This document shows positions 1 through 9,324 of a stretch of DNA of 64,000 nucleotides, in pieces. Numbering within the stretch: the first letter of the stretch is position 1; each line of letters opens with the position of its first letter. The notes under the pieces were generated by a model. The model did not search any database. It was given only the letters and a program-made list of their open reading frames with translations, and was not told the origin of the DNA. Source of the stretch: a bacterium (GTDB lineage: Bacteria > Bacillota > Sulfobacillia > UBA995); the NCBI GenBank assembly GCA_031082145.1, contig JAVHLP010000002.1:157214-221213 (forward strand), given 5' to 3'. The position numbers and the translations under genes were made by a program.

Positions 1-870
1 CCATGAGGAAGGGCCAGATGGGCGGCGCTCCTGCCGGGGCCAGGCGGACGGCGGGGGCGACGATCTGTCCGCCTCCGGACAAGGCCAAGGCCAATACGCC
101 TACGGTGCAGATCACCAGGGCGATGATGAGCTGGATGCCGTTGATGATGTCCCTGGGCTGCACCAATAGCCAGACCGGCAGCCGGGCGGCGACGACCATG
201 TAGGCGAGCAGGATGTATATCCAGGTCTGCTTGGTGAAGGTCAGCGGGTAGAGGGTGCCGACCCAGATCATGAGGTACATGATGGCCACGGCGATGATCG
301 AAGCCAGGAACAGGTTGAACTTCCACCGGCGCCGGATCAGCAGGCCGATGATGACGGCCAGTGGGATCTCCACCCAGACCGAGTAGACCGCGGCAGGGAA
401 CCTCGCGGCCAGGGTGGCGATGACGTCGACGAAGACGGCTGAGACCAGCACCAGCAGGAAGAAGACCACCACGTACATGAGCTGCATGGCCCACTTGCCC
501 AGCAAGTCCTTCAGGTAATCGGCGATCCCCCGGCCGTCATGGCGCAACGAGACGACCAGAGCGCCGAAGTCGTGAACGGCCCCCAGGAAGATGGTGCCGA
601 GCACTACCCATAGCAGGCCCGGGAGCCAACCCCAGATAGCTGCGACGACCGGCCCGACGATGGGGGCCGCCCCGGCGATCGAGGTGAAGTGGTGTCCCGC
701 AACCACTTCCCTCTGGGTAGGCACGAACTCGAAGCCGTCATCGTACTTCACCGCCGGAGTCACGCGGCCCGGATCCAGTTGCCAGATCTTGTCGGCAGGA
801 AGGTTGCGTAGACGCGATAGGCGAGCAAGTAGAGGATGATAGCGGCCACTACAAATAATAGGGCTTGCAC
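1..870 (-). CDS. cstA: CstA-family carbon-starvation/peptide permease, 5' part, frameshifted and cut by window edge
   Basis: N-terminal part of a CstA-type integral membrane transporter (peptide/pyruvate uptake family), continuing past the left edge. The chosen start is GTG at 870, preceded by AAGGGAG on the minus strand. The protein opens with a hydrophobic helix ending near YATFL. The reading frame then breaks: the starting frame stops at 760, while the frame one base away carries on unbroken from about 793 to the edge with clear CstA features (ADKIWQLDPGR, FVPTQ, VAGHHFTSIAGAAPIVGP, a GAVHDFGA-like stretch and several membrane helices). Restoring one base near 793-798 (TTCCTGCCGAC to TTCCTGGCCGAC) joins the two parts as FLADK. 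Everything downstream of the break is intact, so this may be a sequencing or assembly error rather than a decayed gene. Family assignment is secure; functionality is uncertain. Confidence 0.85.
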
Positions 871-1030
871 CTCGGCAATCGCTCCCTTCTTGAGGTAACT
901 CCATTCGTGGTGAACCCCCCCGGTTGTCCGGCCGGCATCACTCCCTTCCCAAGGCACTACCTTAGATTACGCCGGCCCGGGTCCATAATCCTCCAATTAC
1001 GGGAAAGGCTGGCTTGGGAGTGAGGTCCCG

Positions 1031-1059
1031 TTGACACCTCGCCGGTGCCGAGTTACGTT
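1031..1059 (+). promoter_or_regulatory. Possible sigma-A promoter of phoB-phoR
   Basis: TTGACA at 1031-1036 is a perfect -35 hexamer. With a 17-base spacer it is followed by TACGTT at 1054-1059, which matches the -10 consensus at only three positions. It lies 22 bases before the preferred phoB start. The perfect -35 makes it plausible and the poor -10 keeps the call tentative. Confidence 0.3.
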
Positions 1060-1080
1060 AACAAAGGGGGATTGCCTGCC

Positions 1081-1767
1081 GTGACCCCGCTCATCCTGGT
1101 GGTCGACGACCAGGAAGCCATCGTTCGCCTGGTCACCTACAATCTGGAGCAAGCGGGCTACCGCACCATCTCCGCTGCCGACGGAGAGGAAGCACTGGCC
1201 ATGGTACGGAGCCACCGTCCGGACCTGGTGATCCTCGACCTCATGCTGCCGGTGGTGGACGGGCTGGAGGTCTGCCGCCGCTTGCGCCGCCAGGGCAATG
1301 CCCTTCCTATCATCATGCTGACGGCGAAGGGGGCCGAAGTTGACCGGGTGGTCGGCCTGGAACTCGGAGCTGATGACTACCTGGCCAAACCCTTCAGCCC
1401 CCGCGAACTGGTGGCCAGGATCGGGGCCGTGCTGCGGCGGGCTGTCCACGTCGCCCCGCCGGTAGAGGTGAGTTGCGGGGCTATCGTTCTCAACCCGGAG
1501 ACCTACCGCGCCACCGTGGACGGGAAGCCGGTCGACTTGACCCGGCGCGAGTTTGAACTCCTGGCCTGCCTGGCCCGCCACCCCGGGCGGGTTTTCACCC
1601 GCGAGCAACTGCTCGATCTGGTCTGGGGGTACGAATTCGCCGGGGGGACCCGCTTGGTGGACATGCACGTCAGCAACCTCCGGGATAAGATCGAGACCGA
1701 CCGATCGCGGCCGCGCCGCCTGCTGACCGTCCGCGGCGTGGGCTATAAACTGGAGGCGGATCGATGA
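1081..1767 (+). CDS. phoB: OmpR/PhoB-family response regulator
   Basis: Cytoplasmic response regulator that presumably controls the phosphate regulon. The N-terminal receiver domain (residues 1-120) begins ILVVDDQE and has the phosphoacceptor Asp53 in VILDLMLP, a TAKG switch and the conserved Lys in YLAKPFSP. The C-terminal winged helix (about 130-228) has the family's LTRREFELL and VRGVGYKL stretches. A GTG at 1045 is in frame, but GTG 1081 sits 10 bases after AAAGGGGG and puts the receiver domain at the N terminus, so it is preferred. The stop overlaps the kinase start by four bases (ATGA), implying translational coupling. In Gram-positives this orthologue is called PhoP. The position directly before phoR and the pst operon supports the phosphate role. 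Confidence 0.93.
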   Translation: MTPLILVVDDQEAIVRLVTYNLEQAGYRTISAADGEEALAMVRSHRPDLVILDLMLPVVDGLEVCRRLRRQGNALPIIMLTAKGAEVDRVVGLELGADDYLAKPFSPRELVARIGAVLRRAVHVAPPVEVSCGAIVLNPETYRATVDGKPVDLTRREFELLACLARHPGRVFTREQLLDLVWGYEFAGGTRLVDMHVSNLRDKIETDRSRPRRLLTVRGVGYKLEADR

Positions 1768-3500
1768 GCCTGCGGCGGCGCCTGCTGGCGAGCTACCTGG
1801 CGCTGGTTCTGTTCGCCGGCGGCTCGCTGGTCCTAGTGCTGTCCTGGTCCCTCCGCCGTCAAGCCATGGCCGACCTGGTGGACCGTTATACCTCGGAAGC
1901 GGAGTTGATCGCCAGGTTGGTGGCCCCGGACGTGGCCCGGCAGGGAGATCTCGTCTCCATTCACCAGGTGGCCGCCGAGCGAGACACCCGCATCACCGTC
2001 ATCGCCGCCGACGGCACCGTTCTGGCGGACTCTGAGCAGGATCCAGCGGGCATGGACCCCCACGGCGATCGGCCCGAGGTACGACAGGCGCGGGAACGTG
2101 GCAAGGGTCACGCCGTGCGCCACAGCCGCACGCTGGGACTGGACATGTTATACGTGGCGGTGCCGGTGACCCACGCCGGCGAGATGGTGGGGGTGACCCG
2201 GGTGGCAGTGCCCTTGGCGGCCGTCAACGCCTCCCTCAGGCGCCTTACCTTGGTTGTCCTGGCTTGCCTGGCGCCGTCGGTCCTCTTGGCCGCAGGGATC
2301 AGTGTCCGCATGGCGGGAAGCATCGCCGGCCCGGTCGAGGCGCTGACTCAGACCGCGCGGCGCCTTGCCCAAGGTGACTTGCAGGCTCGTGCGCCTCTAA
2401 CGAGCGATGACGAACTCGATATCACGGCCGCCACGCTCAATGACATGGCAGAATCCCTGCACCGCCACATGGAGACGACCGCCGCCGACAAGCGCCGGCT
2501 GGAGGTGGTGCTGGAGGCCATGACCAGCGCCGTCCTCTTCCTGGACGAAGCGGGTCGGGTGCAGCTGGCCAACCCGGCCGCGGTGAGTTACCTGGGAGTG
2601 GACCTGGGTGACCTGACGGGGAAGAACCATTGGCAGGTGATGCGCGACTACCAACTTGCCTCGCTGGTGGAGCAATCCCTCGAGACCGGCACGGTCCGCC
2701 GGCAGGAGGTCAAGCTGGCCTTTCCGCGCGAGTTGGTGCTGGATGTGAGCGTTATCCCTCTTTCCGGCACCCCCGGGGGGGTGTTGGTCGTCACGTACGA
2801 TCTCACCGGTTTGCGCCGTCTGGAGCGATTGCGCTCCGAGTTCGTGGCGAACGTGTCGCATGAGCTGAAGACTCCGGTCACGGCCGTGCAGGGCTTCGCC
2901 GAGACGCTCATGGCCACCAAGTGCGCGAATGATGCCGACGTGCGGGAGTTCGCCGGCATCATCCATAGCGAAGCATCCCGCCTGGCCGGCCTGATCGAAG
3001 ATCTCTTGGAGTTATCCCGGCTCGAGTCGGGAGCGGCGAAGCCGGTGAGCGAACGATTAGACCTCACCCGACTGGCCGCCCAGGCGGTTGAACGCCTGCT
3101 TCCGTCGGCCGGGTCCCGGCGAATGAGCCTGGCCGGTCCCGGCGGCGTACCGGTAACCGTCCATGGCGATGGCCGCCAGTTGGAGCAGGCAGCCGTCAAC
3201 CTGATTGACAACGCCATCAAGTACGGCCGTCCCGGTGGCACGGTTGAGGTCACGGTGACGACCGAAGGGGACTCCGCTCTCCTGCGCGTGGCCGACGACG
3301 GTCCCGGCATCGCGCGTGAGGACCTGCCCCGGGTCTTCGAGCGATTCTATCGGGCCGACAAAGCCCGCAGCTCCAGGCAGCCGGGCGCCGGCTTGGGACT
3401 CGCTATCGTGAAGCACGTGGCCGGCGCTCACGGGGGCGAAGCCAGTGTGTCCAGCGAACCGGGCCGCACCGTGTTCACCCTCCGCCTTCCCCTCAGTTAG
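1764..3500 (+). CDS. phoR: Phosphate-sensing sensor histidine kinase PhoR
   Basis: A 578-residue membrane histidine kinase, partner of the preceding regulator. Order of parts: TM helix at about 12-30, extracytoplasmic sensor region to about 160, second TM at about 162-185, HAMP linker to about 240, a PAS domain (about 250-345), HisKA with phospho-acceptor His366 in the sequence NVSHELKTP, and a HATPase_c domain with N box (LIDNAIKYG), DDGPGI and GLGLAIVKH motifs. This is the standard Gram-positive PhoR architecture, in which the kinase activity is modulated by Pst/PhoU. Start ATG 1764 overlaps the phoB stop. It is followed within 100 bases by a Pho box and pstS, so autoregulation of the local regulon is likely. 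Confidence 0.93.
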   Translation: MSLRRRLLASYLALVLFAGGSLVLVLSWSLRRQAMADLVDRYTSEAELIARLVAPDVARQGDLVSIHQVAAERDTRITVIAADGTVLADSEQDPAGMDPHGDRPEVRQARERGKGHAVRHSRTLGLDMLYVAVPVTHAGEMVGVTRVAVPLAAVNASLRRLTLVVLACLAPSVLLAAGISVRMAGSIAGPVEALTQTARRLAQGDLQARAPLTSDDELDITAATLNDMAESLHRHMETTAADKRRLEVVLEAMTSAVLFLDEAGRVQLANPAAVSYLGVDLGDLTGKNHWQVMRDYQLASLVEQSLETGTVRRQEVKLAFPRELVLDVSVIPLSGTPGGVLVVTYDLTGLRRLERLRSEFVANVSHELKTPVTAVQGFAETLMATKCANDADVREFAGIIHSEASRLAGLIEDLLELSRLESGAAKPVSERLDLTRLAAQAVERLLPSAGSRRMSLAGPGGVPVTVHGDGRQLEQAAVNLIDNAIKYGRPGGTVEVTVTTEGDSALLRVADDGPGIAREDLPRVFERFYRADKARSSRQPGAGLGLAIVKHVAGAHGGEASVSSEPGRTVFTLRLPLS

Positions 3501-3504
3501 TTCC

Positions 3505-3543
3505 TTTACCGCTTTTTTACGTTGACCTTGACGCGGCTTTACG
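3505..3543 (+). promoter_or_regulatory. Pho box: four TTTACC/TTTACG-type direct repeats
   Basis: Direct repeats TTTACC (3505), TTTACG (3516), TTGACG (3528) and TTTACG (3538) are spaced 11, 12 and 10 bases apart, i.e. on one face of the helix, about 50 bases before pstS. The Bacillus PhoP consensus is TT(A/C/T)A(C/T)A-like hexamers repeated every ~11 bp, which these match well. TAGCCT at 3553-3558 could be the -10 of a regulator-dependent promoter lacking a good -35. The binding protein would be the PhoB-like regulator encoded just upstream. Confidence 0.75.
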
Positions 3544-3592
3544 CGCCCGTCGTAGCCTGTCCCCGAAAGCAGAGACTGGGGAGGCGAACCTA

Positions 3593-4402
3593 ATGGCGTC
3601 GAAGTTCATCGGCATCACCACCGCGGCCCTCCTTCTCGTGAGCGGCTGTGCCCGGACCATTGATGAGAAGTCGGCCCTGGCCGGGTCCATCACCGTGGCC
3701 GGCTCGACCTCGGTGCAGCCGATATCCGAGGTCCTGGCCGAGCATTTCACCCTCACCCATCCCGGCGTGCGGATCAACGTGCAGGGTGGTGGATCCTCGG
3801 GCGGGATCAAGGCGGCGCGGGAGTTGGCGGCCGATCTGGGGGCTTCCTCGCGCCCGCTCAAACCCGAAGAGAAGGGGCTGCACGAGTTCATCATTGCCTG
3901 GGACGGCATCGCCGTGATCGTACACCCGACCAGCCCTCTCCGCAGCCTCTCGCTCGACGAGGTCAAAGCGGTATTTGCCGGCTCCGTGGTCAACTGGCGG
4001 GGAATCGGCGGCCCAGAAGGGACCATCATGGTGGTCACGCGGGAAGAGGGTTCGGGCACCCGGGGGGCGTTCGAGGAGATCGTCATGGGGAAGGACCCTA
4101 TCACCGACCGGGCCATCGTGCTCAACAGCACCGGCGCGGTTGCAGCGGCCGTGGCTGGCGACCCGCTGGCCATCGGCTATGTCTCGCTGGCGGCCGTCAG
4201 ACCCGGGATAGCGGCCCTCAGCATTGATGGGGTCATGCCCTCGGCCGAGGCCATCGCCAGTGGCCGGTACCGGATTGCGCGGCCCTTCCTGTACCTTACC
4301 GCCGCCGCTCCCGAAGGAGTGGTCAGGGCCTTCCTGGACTTCATCCTCAGTCCGGAGGGGCAGGCCATTGTGGAACGCGAAGGCCTGGTTCCCGTAAACT
4401 GA
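3593..4402 (+). CDS. pstS: Phosphate ABC transporter substrate-binding lipoprotein PstS
   Basis: High-affinity phosphate-binding protein of the Pst importer, anchored outside the membrane. The N terminus is a lipoprotein signal with lipobox LVSGC, lipidated Cys at about residue 19. The body shows phosphate-binding loops typical of PstS: AGSTSVQPI near the N terminus, GGGSSGG around residue 65, and REEGSGTR at about 145. Length 269 aa is normal for Gram-positive PstS. Start ATG 3593 is preceded by GGGGAGG. It is the first gene of pstSCAB-phoU, downstream of a strong Pho box, so expression should rise on phosphate starvation. Confidence 0.95.
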   Translation: MASKFIGITTAALLLVSGCARTIDEKSALAGSITVAGSTSVQPISEVLAEHFTLTHPGVRINVQGGGSSGGIKAARELAADLGASSRPLKPEEKGLHEFIIAWDGIAVIVHPTSPLRSLSLDEVKAVFAGSVVNWRGIGGPEGTIMVVTREEGSGTRGAFEEIVMGKDPITDRAIVLNSTGAVAAAVAGDPLAIGYVSLAAVRPGIAALSIDGVMPSAEAIASGRYRIARPFLYLTAAAPEGVVRAFLDFILSPEGQAIVEREGLVPVN

Positions 4403-4403
4403 T

Positions 4404-5300
4404 ATGGCGGCTGTGGAGCCACGCGCTTCCCAGAGCTCCGGACGCGGTGCCCGGCATGCCGAGGTGGTGGCCAAGATCCTGCTGGCGGCGAGCGCGACCC
4501 TCGCCGCCGGCGGCATCCTGGTGATAACCCTATTCGTGGCCGCCTCGGGCTGGCCGCTGCTCCAGCAGACCGGCTGGTGGGCGTTCGTCAGCGGCCGGGT
4601 CTGGTCGCCGGGCACCGGCGTCTTTGGCATCCTGCCGATGATCGCCGGTTCAGTCCTGGTGACTCTCGGCGCCCTCGTCTTCGGGTGTGGGCTGGGCTTG
4701 CCGGCAGCGATTTACCTGGCTGAGTTCGCCCCCCGCCGGTTGGCCGGAGCGGTTCGCCAGGGCGTCCAGTTGCTGGCGGGTATACCTTCGGTGGTCTACG
4801 GCTTCTATGCCTTGACCGTGCTGGTTCCCCTCATCCGGCGGGTTTCCTCCGGATCCGGTTACTCCGTGCTGACGGGAGGGATAGTGCTGGGCGTCATGAT
4901 CTTGCCCACCGTGGTCAGCCTCTCCGAAGACGCCATCGCCGGTGTTCCGGCGGAACACCGGCTGGGCGCGCTGGCCCTGGGAGCCACCCGCTGGCAGACG
5001 ATGGTCCGAGTTCTGCTGCCGGCCGCCCGCTCCGGCCTGGTGGCCGCGATCATACTGGCCGCCGGCCGGGCGGTAGGCGAGACAATGGCAGTGATTATGG
5101 TCACCGGCAACGTGGCCCGGTTCCCGTCCTCGCTGTTCGATCCCGTCCGTACCTTGACCGGCAACATAGCGCTGGAGATGGCCTATGCGGCGGGAGAGCA
5201 CCAGGAAGCTCTCTTTGCCACGGGATTGGTGTTGTTCCTGTTCACCATGAGCCTGAACCTGCTGGCCAGGGCGGCCGGGAGGAGGAAGAGGCCGGGATGA
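4404..5300 (+). CDS. pstC: Phosphate ABC transporter permease PstC
   Basis: Integral membrane half of the phosphate channel (298 aa). About six TM helices are visible, with the ABC-importer EAA loop at about 190-205 ([14 protein letters not shown]) that contacts PstB, and the PstC-typical GIPSVVYG stretch near residue 130. The start follows the pstS stop by one base and the stop overlaps pstA by four bases, so the genes are tightly coupled. The order S-C-A-B-phoU and the sequence features leave little doubt. Confidence 0.95.
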   Translation: MAAVEPRASQSSGRGARHAEVVAKILLAASATLAAGGILVITLFVAASGWPLLQQTGWWAFVSGRVWSPGTGVFGILPMIAGSVLVTLGALVFGCGLGLPAAIYLAEFAPRRLAGAVRQGVQLLAGIPSVVYGFYALTVLVPLIRRVSSGSGYSVLTGGIVLGVMILPTVVSLSEDAIAGVPAEHRLGALALGATRWQTMVRVLLPAARSGLVAAIILAAGRAVGETMAVIMVTGNVARFPSSLFDPVRTLTGNIALEMAYAAGEHQEALFATGLVLFLFTMSLNLLARAAGRRKRPG

Positions 5301-6235
5301 ACGCCGCCACGCATGAACGCCTGGCCCGGCTTCTGGTGGGTGCTGCCGCCGCCATCACCATAGCCCTCTTGGTGACGGTGGTGATGGGGGTGGCCGCGCC
5401 GGGGGCGGCTCATATCACCCCCTCCTTTCTGTTCACCTCACCTCGTTCCATGGGTCGCGAGGGTGGCATCGCCGCGCCCCTGGCTGCCACCGTCCTGCTG
5501 CTGGGCGTCGCCCTGGCCGTGGCCGCTCCGGTGGGGATCGGCACCGCGATCTGGCTGACCGAGTACCTCCGGCAACGGTGGCTGGTGGCGTTCATCACCT
5601 TCGCCACCGAGTCCCTGGCGGGGGTTCCTTCCATCGTCTTCGGGCTCTTCGGCTTCGCTGTGTTCGTCCTCCGGTTCAGAATGGGCTGGTCGGTGTGGTC
5701 GGGAGGGTTGACCCTGGCCCTGATGATCCTGCCGACCATCGTCAGGACAGCTCAGGAAGCCCTCCGGGCCGTTCCGCCCGGTTACCGGGAGGGAGCGCTG
5801 GCCCTGGGCGCAACCAGATGGCAGGCTTTGACCAGGATGTTGCTGCCCGCGGCCTGGCCGGGCATAGCCACCGGGATGATACTCAGCGTCGGCCGGGCGG
5901 TGGGGGAGACGGCGGCGGTGTTGCTCACCGCCGGCAGTGCCCTGGGCATGCCACGTCACCTGGGGGATCCGGCCCGGTCGCTCGCCGTTCACCTCTACAT
6001 CCTGGCCGCCGAGGGCATCAGCCTCGAGAAAGCCTACGCTACCGGCACCGTGCTGATCATCCTGATAGTGCTGGTGAACGCGCTGGCCAACCGCTTGGCC
6101 CGTCCCCCGCGGGCCGGAAAGGAGCGATGGCCATGGTCCCGCCGCCCAAGTTCCAACTCCAAGAAGTCGAAGTCCGTTACCATGACGTGCCGGCCCTCTC
6201 CGGCGTCACGCTCGGCATTCCGTGCAAGGCGGTGA
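5297..6235 (+). CDS. pstA: Phosphate ABC transporter permease PstA, long overlap with pstB
   Basis: Second membrane subunit of the Pst importer. It has six TM segments, [11 protein letters not shown] near residue 110 and an EAA loop [14 protein letters not shown] near 160-175, parallel to PstC. Start ATG overlaps the pstC stop (ATGA). The recognisable permease ends near residue 275, but the frame runs about 35 residues further through an Arg/Ser/Pro-rich tail that overlaps the pstB coding region by 103 bases. This tail looks like pstB read out of frame, so the stop has probably been displaced or a base near 6100-6130 is wrong. Function is not in doubt; the exact C terminus is. Confidence 0.9.
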   Translation: MNAATHERLARLLVGAAAAITIALLVTVVMGVAAPGAAHITPSFLFTSPRSMGREGGIAAPLAATVLLLGVALAVAAPVGIGTAIWLTEYLRQRWLVAFITFATESLAGVPSIVFGLFGFAVFVLRFRMGWSVWSGGLTLALMILPTIVRTAQEALRAVPPGYREGALALGATRWQALTRMLLPAAWPGIATGMILSVGRAVGETAAVLLTAGSALGMPRHLGDPARSLAVHLYILAAEGISLEKAYATGTVLIILIVLVNALANRLARPPRAGKERWPWSRRPSSNSKKSKSVTMTCRPSPASRSAFRARR

Positions 6236-6894
6236 CGGCCCTGATCGGTCCTTCGGGGTGCGGGAAATCAACCCTGCTCCGAAGCCTCAACCGCATGAAC
6301 GAACTGATCGAAGGTGCCAGCACACGAGGCACCATAAGGCTGGATGGCAGGGACATCCACGATCCGGACATGGATCCGGTGCAGTTGCGGAAGACGGTGG
6401 GGATGGTATTCCAGCGGCCCAACCCGTTCCCCATGTCCGTCTACGGTAACGTAGCCTTCGGCCCCCGCATTCACGGTGTCCGTGGCCGGAGCGCCCTGGA
6501 GGAGACGGTGGAGAGGAGCCTCCGAGCTGCCGGGCTCTGGGACGAAGTGCGGAACCGCCTTCACCGCAGTGCCCTTGATCTCTCGGGAGGACAGCAACAG
6601 CGCCTAGTGATTGCTCGACTGCTGGCGGTTGAACCCGAGGTCCTGCTGATGGATGAGCCCGCATCCTCGCTTGACCCCATCTCCACCGCCCGTCTGGAGG
6701 AACTCATCGGCGAGCTGAGGCGGGCCTACACAGTGGTCATCGTCACTCATAACCTGCAACAGGCGGCCCGGGTCTCCGACTTCACCGCCTTCCTCCTGCA
6801 GGGGGAACTGATCGAGTTCGACCGGACGTCCACCCTCTTCACCAATGCCTCCGACCGTCGAACCGAGGACTACATCACCGGCCGTTTCGGCTAG
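6133..6894 (+). CDS. pstB: Phosphate ABC transporter ATP-binding protein PstB
   Basis: ATPase of the Pst importer (253 aa). Walker [10 protein letters not shown], a Q-loop in [12 protein letters not shown] that is diagnostic for PstB, signature LSGGQQQR, Walker [13 protein letters not shown] and the switch His in VTHNLQQA are all present. Two ATGs are close together (6127, 6133); the second is eight bases from AAAGGAG and is preferred, although the frame is open far upstream. It overlaps the tail of pstA and is followed after 11 bases by phoU. Cytoplasmic, docked on PstC/PstA. Confidence 0.95.
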   Translation: MVPPPKFQLQEVEVRYHDVPALSGVTLGIPCKAVTALIGPSGCGKSTLLRSLNRMNELIEGASTRGTIRLDGRDIHDPDMDPVQLRKTVGMVFQRPNPFPMSVYGNVAFGPRIHGVRGRSALEETVERSLRAAGLWDEVRNRLHRSALDLSGGQQQRLVIARLLAVEPEVLLMDEPASSLDPISTARLEELIGELRRAYTVVIVTHNLQQAARVSDFTAFLLQGELIEFDRTSTLFTNASDRRTEDYITGRFG

Positions 6895-6905
6895 GGGGGA
6901 TCATA

Positions 6906-7562
6906 GTGGTGCGCAGTGCGTTTCTCAAGGAGCTTCAGGAATTGGAGAATGTCGTCCTTGAGCTCGGTTCCCGGGTGGAGGAAGCCATCGGCCAGGCATC
7001 CCGCAGCCTGGTCACCCAGGATCCCGGCCTGGCCCGGGAGGTGATCGCAGGTGACGACTGCCTGGACGCCCTGCAGTTGGAGATCGAGAACCGGTGCCTT
7101 AACTTACTTGCCTTGCAGCAACCGCTATCCCGGGATCTACGCTTCATAGGCACGGCCCTCAAGGTAGCCATCGACCTGGAGCGCATTGGCGACCACGCCG
7201 CCGACATAGCCCAGGTGGCCATCCGCCTCAGCGGTGAGGACTACATCAAACCCTTGATCGACATCCCGCGCATGGCCGACCTGGCCCGCGGCATGCTGCG
7301 CGACAGTCTCACCGCTTACGTTCGGCAAGACACGAGACTGGCCCTGAGCCTGGCGCAAGCCGACACGCTGATGGATTCTCTGTACAACCAGGTTTTCCGG
7401 GAGCTTCTGACCTACATGACGTCCGACCCGGCGACCATTCCCCAGGCTACCCGGCTGCTCCTGGTAGCCCAACATCTCGAACGGGTAGCCGATCACGTCA
7501 CCAATATCGGCGAGGGCGTCATCTACATGGTGGACGGGCAGAGGACGAGTCTAAACCCGTGA
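6906..7562 (+). CDS. phoU: Phosphate transport regulator PhoU
   Basis: All-helical accessory protein (218 aa) that connects the Pst transporter with the PhoR kinase and damps signalling when phosphate is plentiful. Two PhoU repeats are visible. Each carries the metal-binding E/DxxxD-type helix: DLERIGDHAADIA around residue 80-92 and HLERVADHVTNIGE around 185-198. Start GTG 6906 (or GTG 6909) follows GGGGGGA. It is the last gene of the pst operon. The next gene starts 90 bases later after a region with no convincing terminator. Confidence 0.94.
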   Translation: MVRSAFLKELQELENVVLELGSRVEEAIGQASRSLVTQDPGLAREVIAGDDCLDALQLEIENRCLNLLALQQPLSRDLRFIGTALKVAIDLERIGDHAADIAQVAIRLSGEDYIKPLIDIPRMADLARGMLRDSLTAYVRQDTRLALSLAQADTLMDSLYNQVFRELLTYMTSDPATIPQATRLLLVAQHLERVADHVTNIGEGVIYMVDGQRTSLNP

Positions 7563-7651
7563 CCCTGCACTGTTAAGTCTGCCATAACTTTCTCGCTCCA
7601 GCCCAGGGTTCGCCGCAGGTTTTGGCCTCGTCGAGAGCGAAAGGCGTGGCC

Positions 7652-9322
7652 ATGAAACTCACCGTAAGGGAAGCCCTTCGCCTGGGAGCCCTGGAGAAGG
7701 CGGCCGTGGTGGCCGGGCATGCCGGTTTGGACCGCGAGATCCGCCACGTTAGCGTCATTGAAGTCCCCGACGCGCACCACTGGTTCCGGGGACATGAACT
7801 GTGGCTCACGGCCCTATATACCCTGAAGGACGACCCCGGCGGCCAGATACAAATGCTGGAGCACATGTGCCAGCGCGATTCGGCGGCTCTGGTGGTCTGC
7901 TACCCCCGGCGGTACGGCCCCGGCCTGGCGGAGGAAGTGGTGGCCCGGGCCGATGAGCTGTCTTTCCCGCTGCTGCAGATCTCGGGCGATGTTGCCTACA
8001 TCGACGTGATCTATCCCGTCTACCAGGAGATCGTGGACCGGCAGACGCGCGAGTTGGAGTACGCCCTACGCATCCACGATCAGATGACCACCCTCATCCT
8101 TGAGAACAAGGGGCTGCAGGCCGTGGCGGACGCGCTGAGCGGGCTAATTGGCAGTCCGGTCAGCGTCCACGACGAGAAGCTGGAAGTCAAGGGCTTGGCC
8201 GTCGGTAGCGAAGACGCTTTCGGCTCCAACCTGCAGAGCCTTTGGTCGGCCGACCGGCTGCCCGTCCCCAGACCGGACGTGACCGGGACGGCCGTAGCCA
8301 TCCAGGAAGCCATTGTCACCCTGCCCGATACGGGCGAGGTGGTGACCGTGCTGGCGCGCCCGATCGTGAGCGGGCGCACCGTTCACGGCTGGATGATGGT
8401 GTGGCTGGGGTCGCTGGTCCCTCACCCCTGGCTCCACATCAGCCTGGAGCGAGCCTGCAACGTGGCCGCCCTGCACCTGGCCAAGGAACGTGCCGTGCTC
8501 GAGACCGAGCGGCGGGTGCAGCGGGACTTCCTGGACGAGATGCTCTTTGGCAATGTCAAGTCCGAATCCGTTCTCCTGGCCCGGGGCCGGCTGGTCGGCT
8601 GGAACCTAGCCACCAAGCACATTGTGCTCGTGGCCGAACACGACGGTGATGAGGCTGCCCCTCCCGCGGAGGACGACCGGGCGGCGGGAGCGTTCTCCGG
8701 CCAGGCGGGGATCATGCTGGCCGCGGCGGTGCGCGCCGCCGGCGCGGGGCACGTGCTCGTACCCCGCGGCGATTCGGCCATCGTGCTGCTGGACATGGAA
8801 CCGGGAACCGGGGCGGAGGCGGCCGGCGACCAAGCCCTGGCCTTGGCCGTGGGGATGCGCGATGCCCTGGCTGGAGAGTTGCCGGGGACCGTCAGCATAG
8901 GCATCGGCAGCTACCAGCAAGGTCCGGCCGAACTGTGGCGGAGTTACGAGGAAGCCCGCCGGGCCGTCAGCCTCGGCCGCAAGGTGTTCGGTCCGGGGCA
9001 CATCTTGCCTATGGCCGACCTCAAGGCCTTTGAACTGCTGGAGACGGTGGCGGGCACCCCGCGGGCCGCCCAACTAGTCGAAGACTGCATCGGGCCCCTT
9101 CAGGCTTATGACCGCGAGCATGGCACCCAGCTACTGGCCACCTTGGAGGCCTATTTCGCCTGCCGGGAGAGCGCGCGGCCGACTTCCGAACGACTGTTCA
9201 TCCACCGCAACACCCTGGCCTACCGGCTGGGCAAGATCCACGAAGTGCTCGGTCTGGATCCCTTTGCGGAGCCCCACCGGTTCCGTTACATGCTGGTACT
9301 CGCCCTGCGGCGGCTGAACTGA
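7652..9322 (+). CDS. PucR-family transcriptional regulator
   Basis: DNA-binding regulator of the PucR/CdaR class (556 aa). The N-terminal PucR ligand domain (about 5-125) contains the usual HVSVIEVPD and FRGHELWLT stretches. A GAF/GGDEF-like middle follows (about 150-440, ending in an SIGIGSYQ segment), and the C-terminal helix-turn-helix includes FIHRNTLAYRLGKIHEVLGLDP. PucR in Bacillus activates purine catabolism and relatives control hydantoin, amino-acid or polyamine use. The family generally sits beside the genes it controls, here the following permease and hydrolase genes. ATG 7652 is chosen over the in-frame upstream codon because it begins MKLTVREALRL, the usual PucR N terminus. The ligand is unknown. 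Confidence 0.88.
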   Translation: MKLTVREALRLGALEKAAVVAGHAGLDREIRHVSVIEVPDAHHWFRGHELWLTALYTLKDDPGGQIQMLEHMCQRDSAALVVCYPRRYGPGLAEEVVARADELSFPLLQISGDVAYIDVIYPVYQEIVDRQTRELEYALRIHDQMTTLILENKGLQAVADALSGLIGSPVSVHDEKLEVKGLAVGSEDAFGSNLQSLWSADRLPVPRPDVTGTAVAIQEAIVTLPDTGEVVTVLARPIVSGRTVHGWMMVWLGSLVPHPWLHISLERACNVAALHLAKERAVLETERRVQRDFLDEMLFGNVKSESVLLARGRLVGWNLATKHIVLVAEHDGDEAAPPAEDDRAAGAFSGQAGIMLAAAVRAAGAGHVLVPRGDSAIVLLDMEPGTGAEAAGDQALALAVGMRDALAGELPGTVSIGIGSYQQGPAELWRSYEEARRAVSLGRKVFGPGHILPMADLKAFELLETVAGTPRAAQLVEDCIGPLQAYDREHGTQLLATLEAYFACRESARPTSERLFIHRNTLAYRLGKIHEVLGLDPFAEPHRFRYMLVLALRRLN

Positions 9323-9324
9323 CC

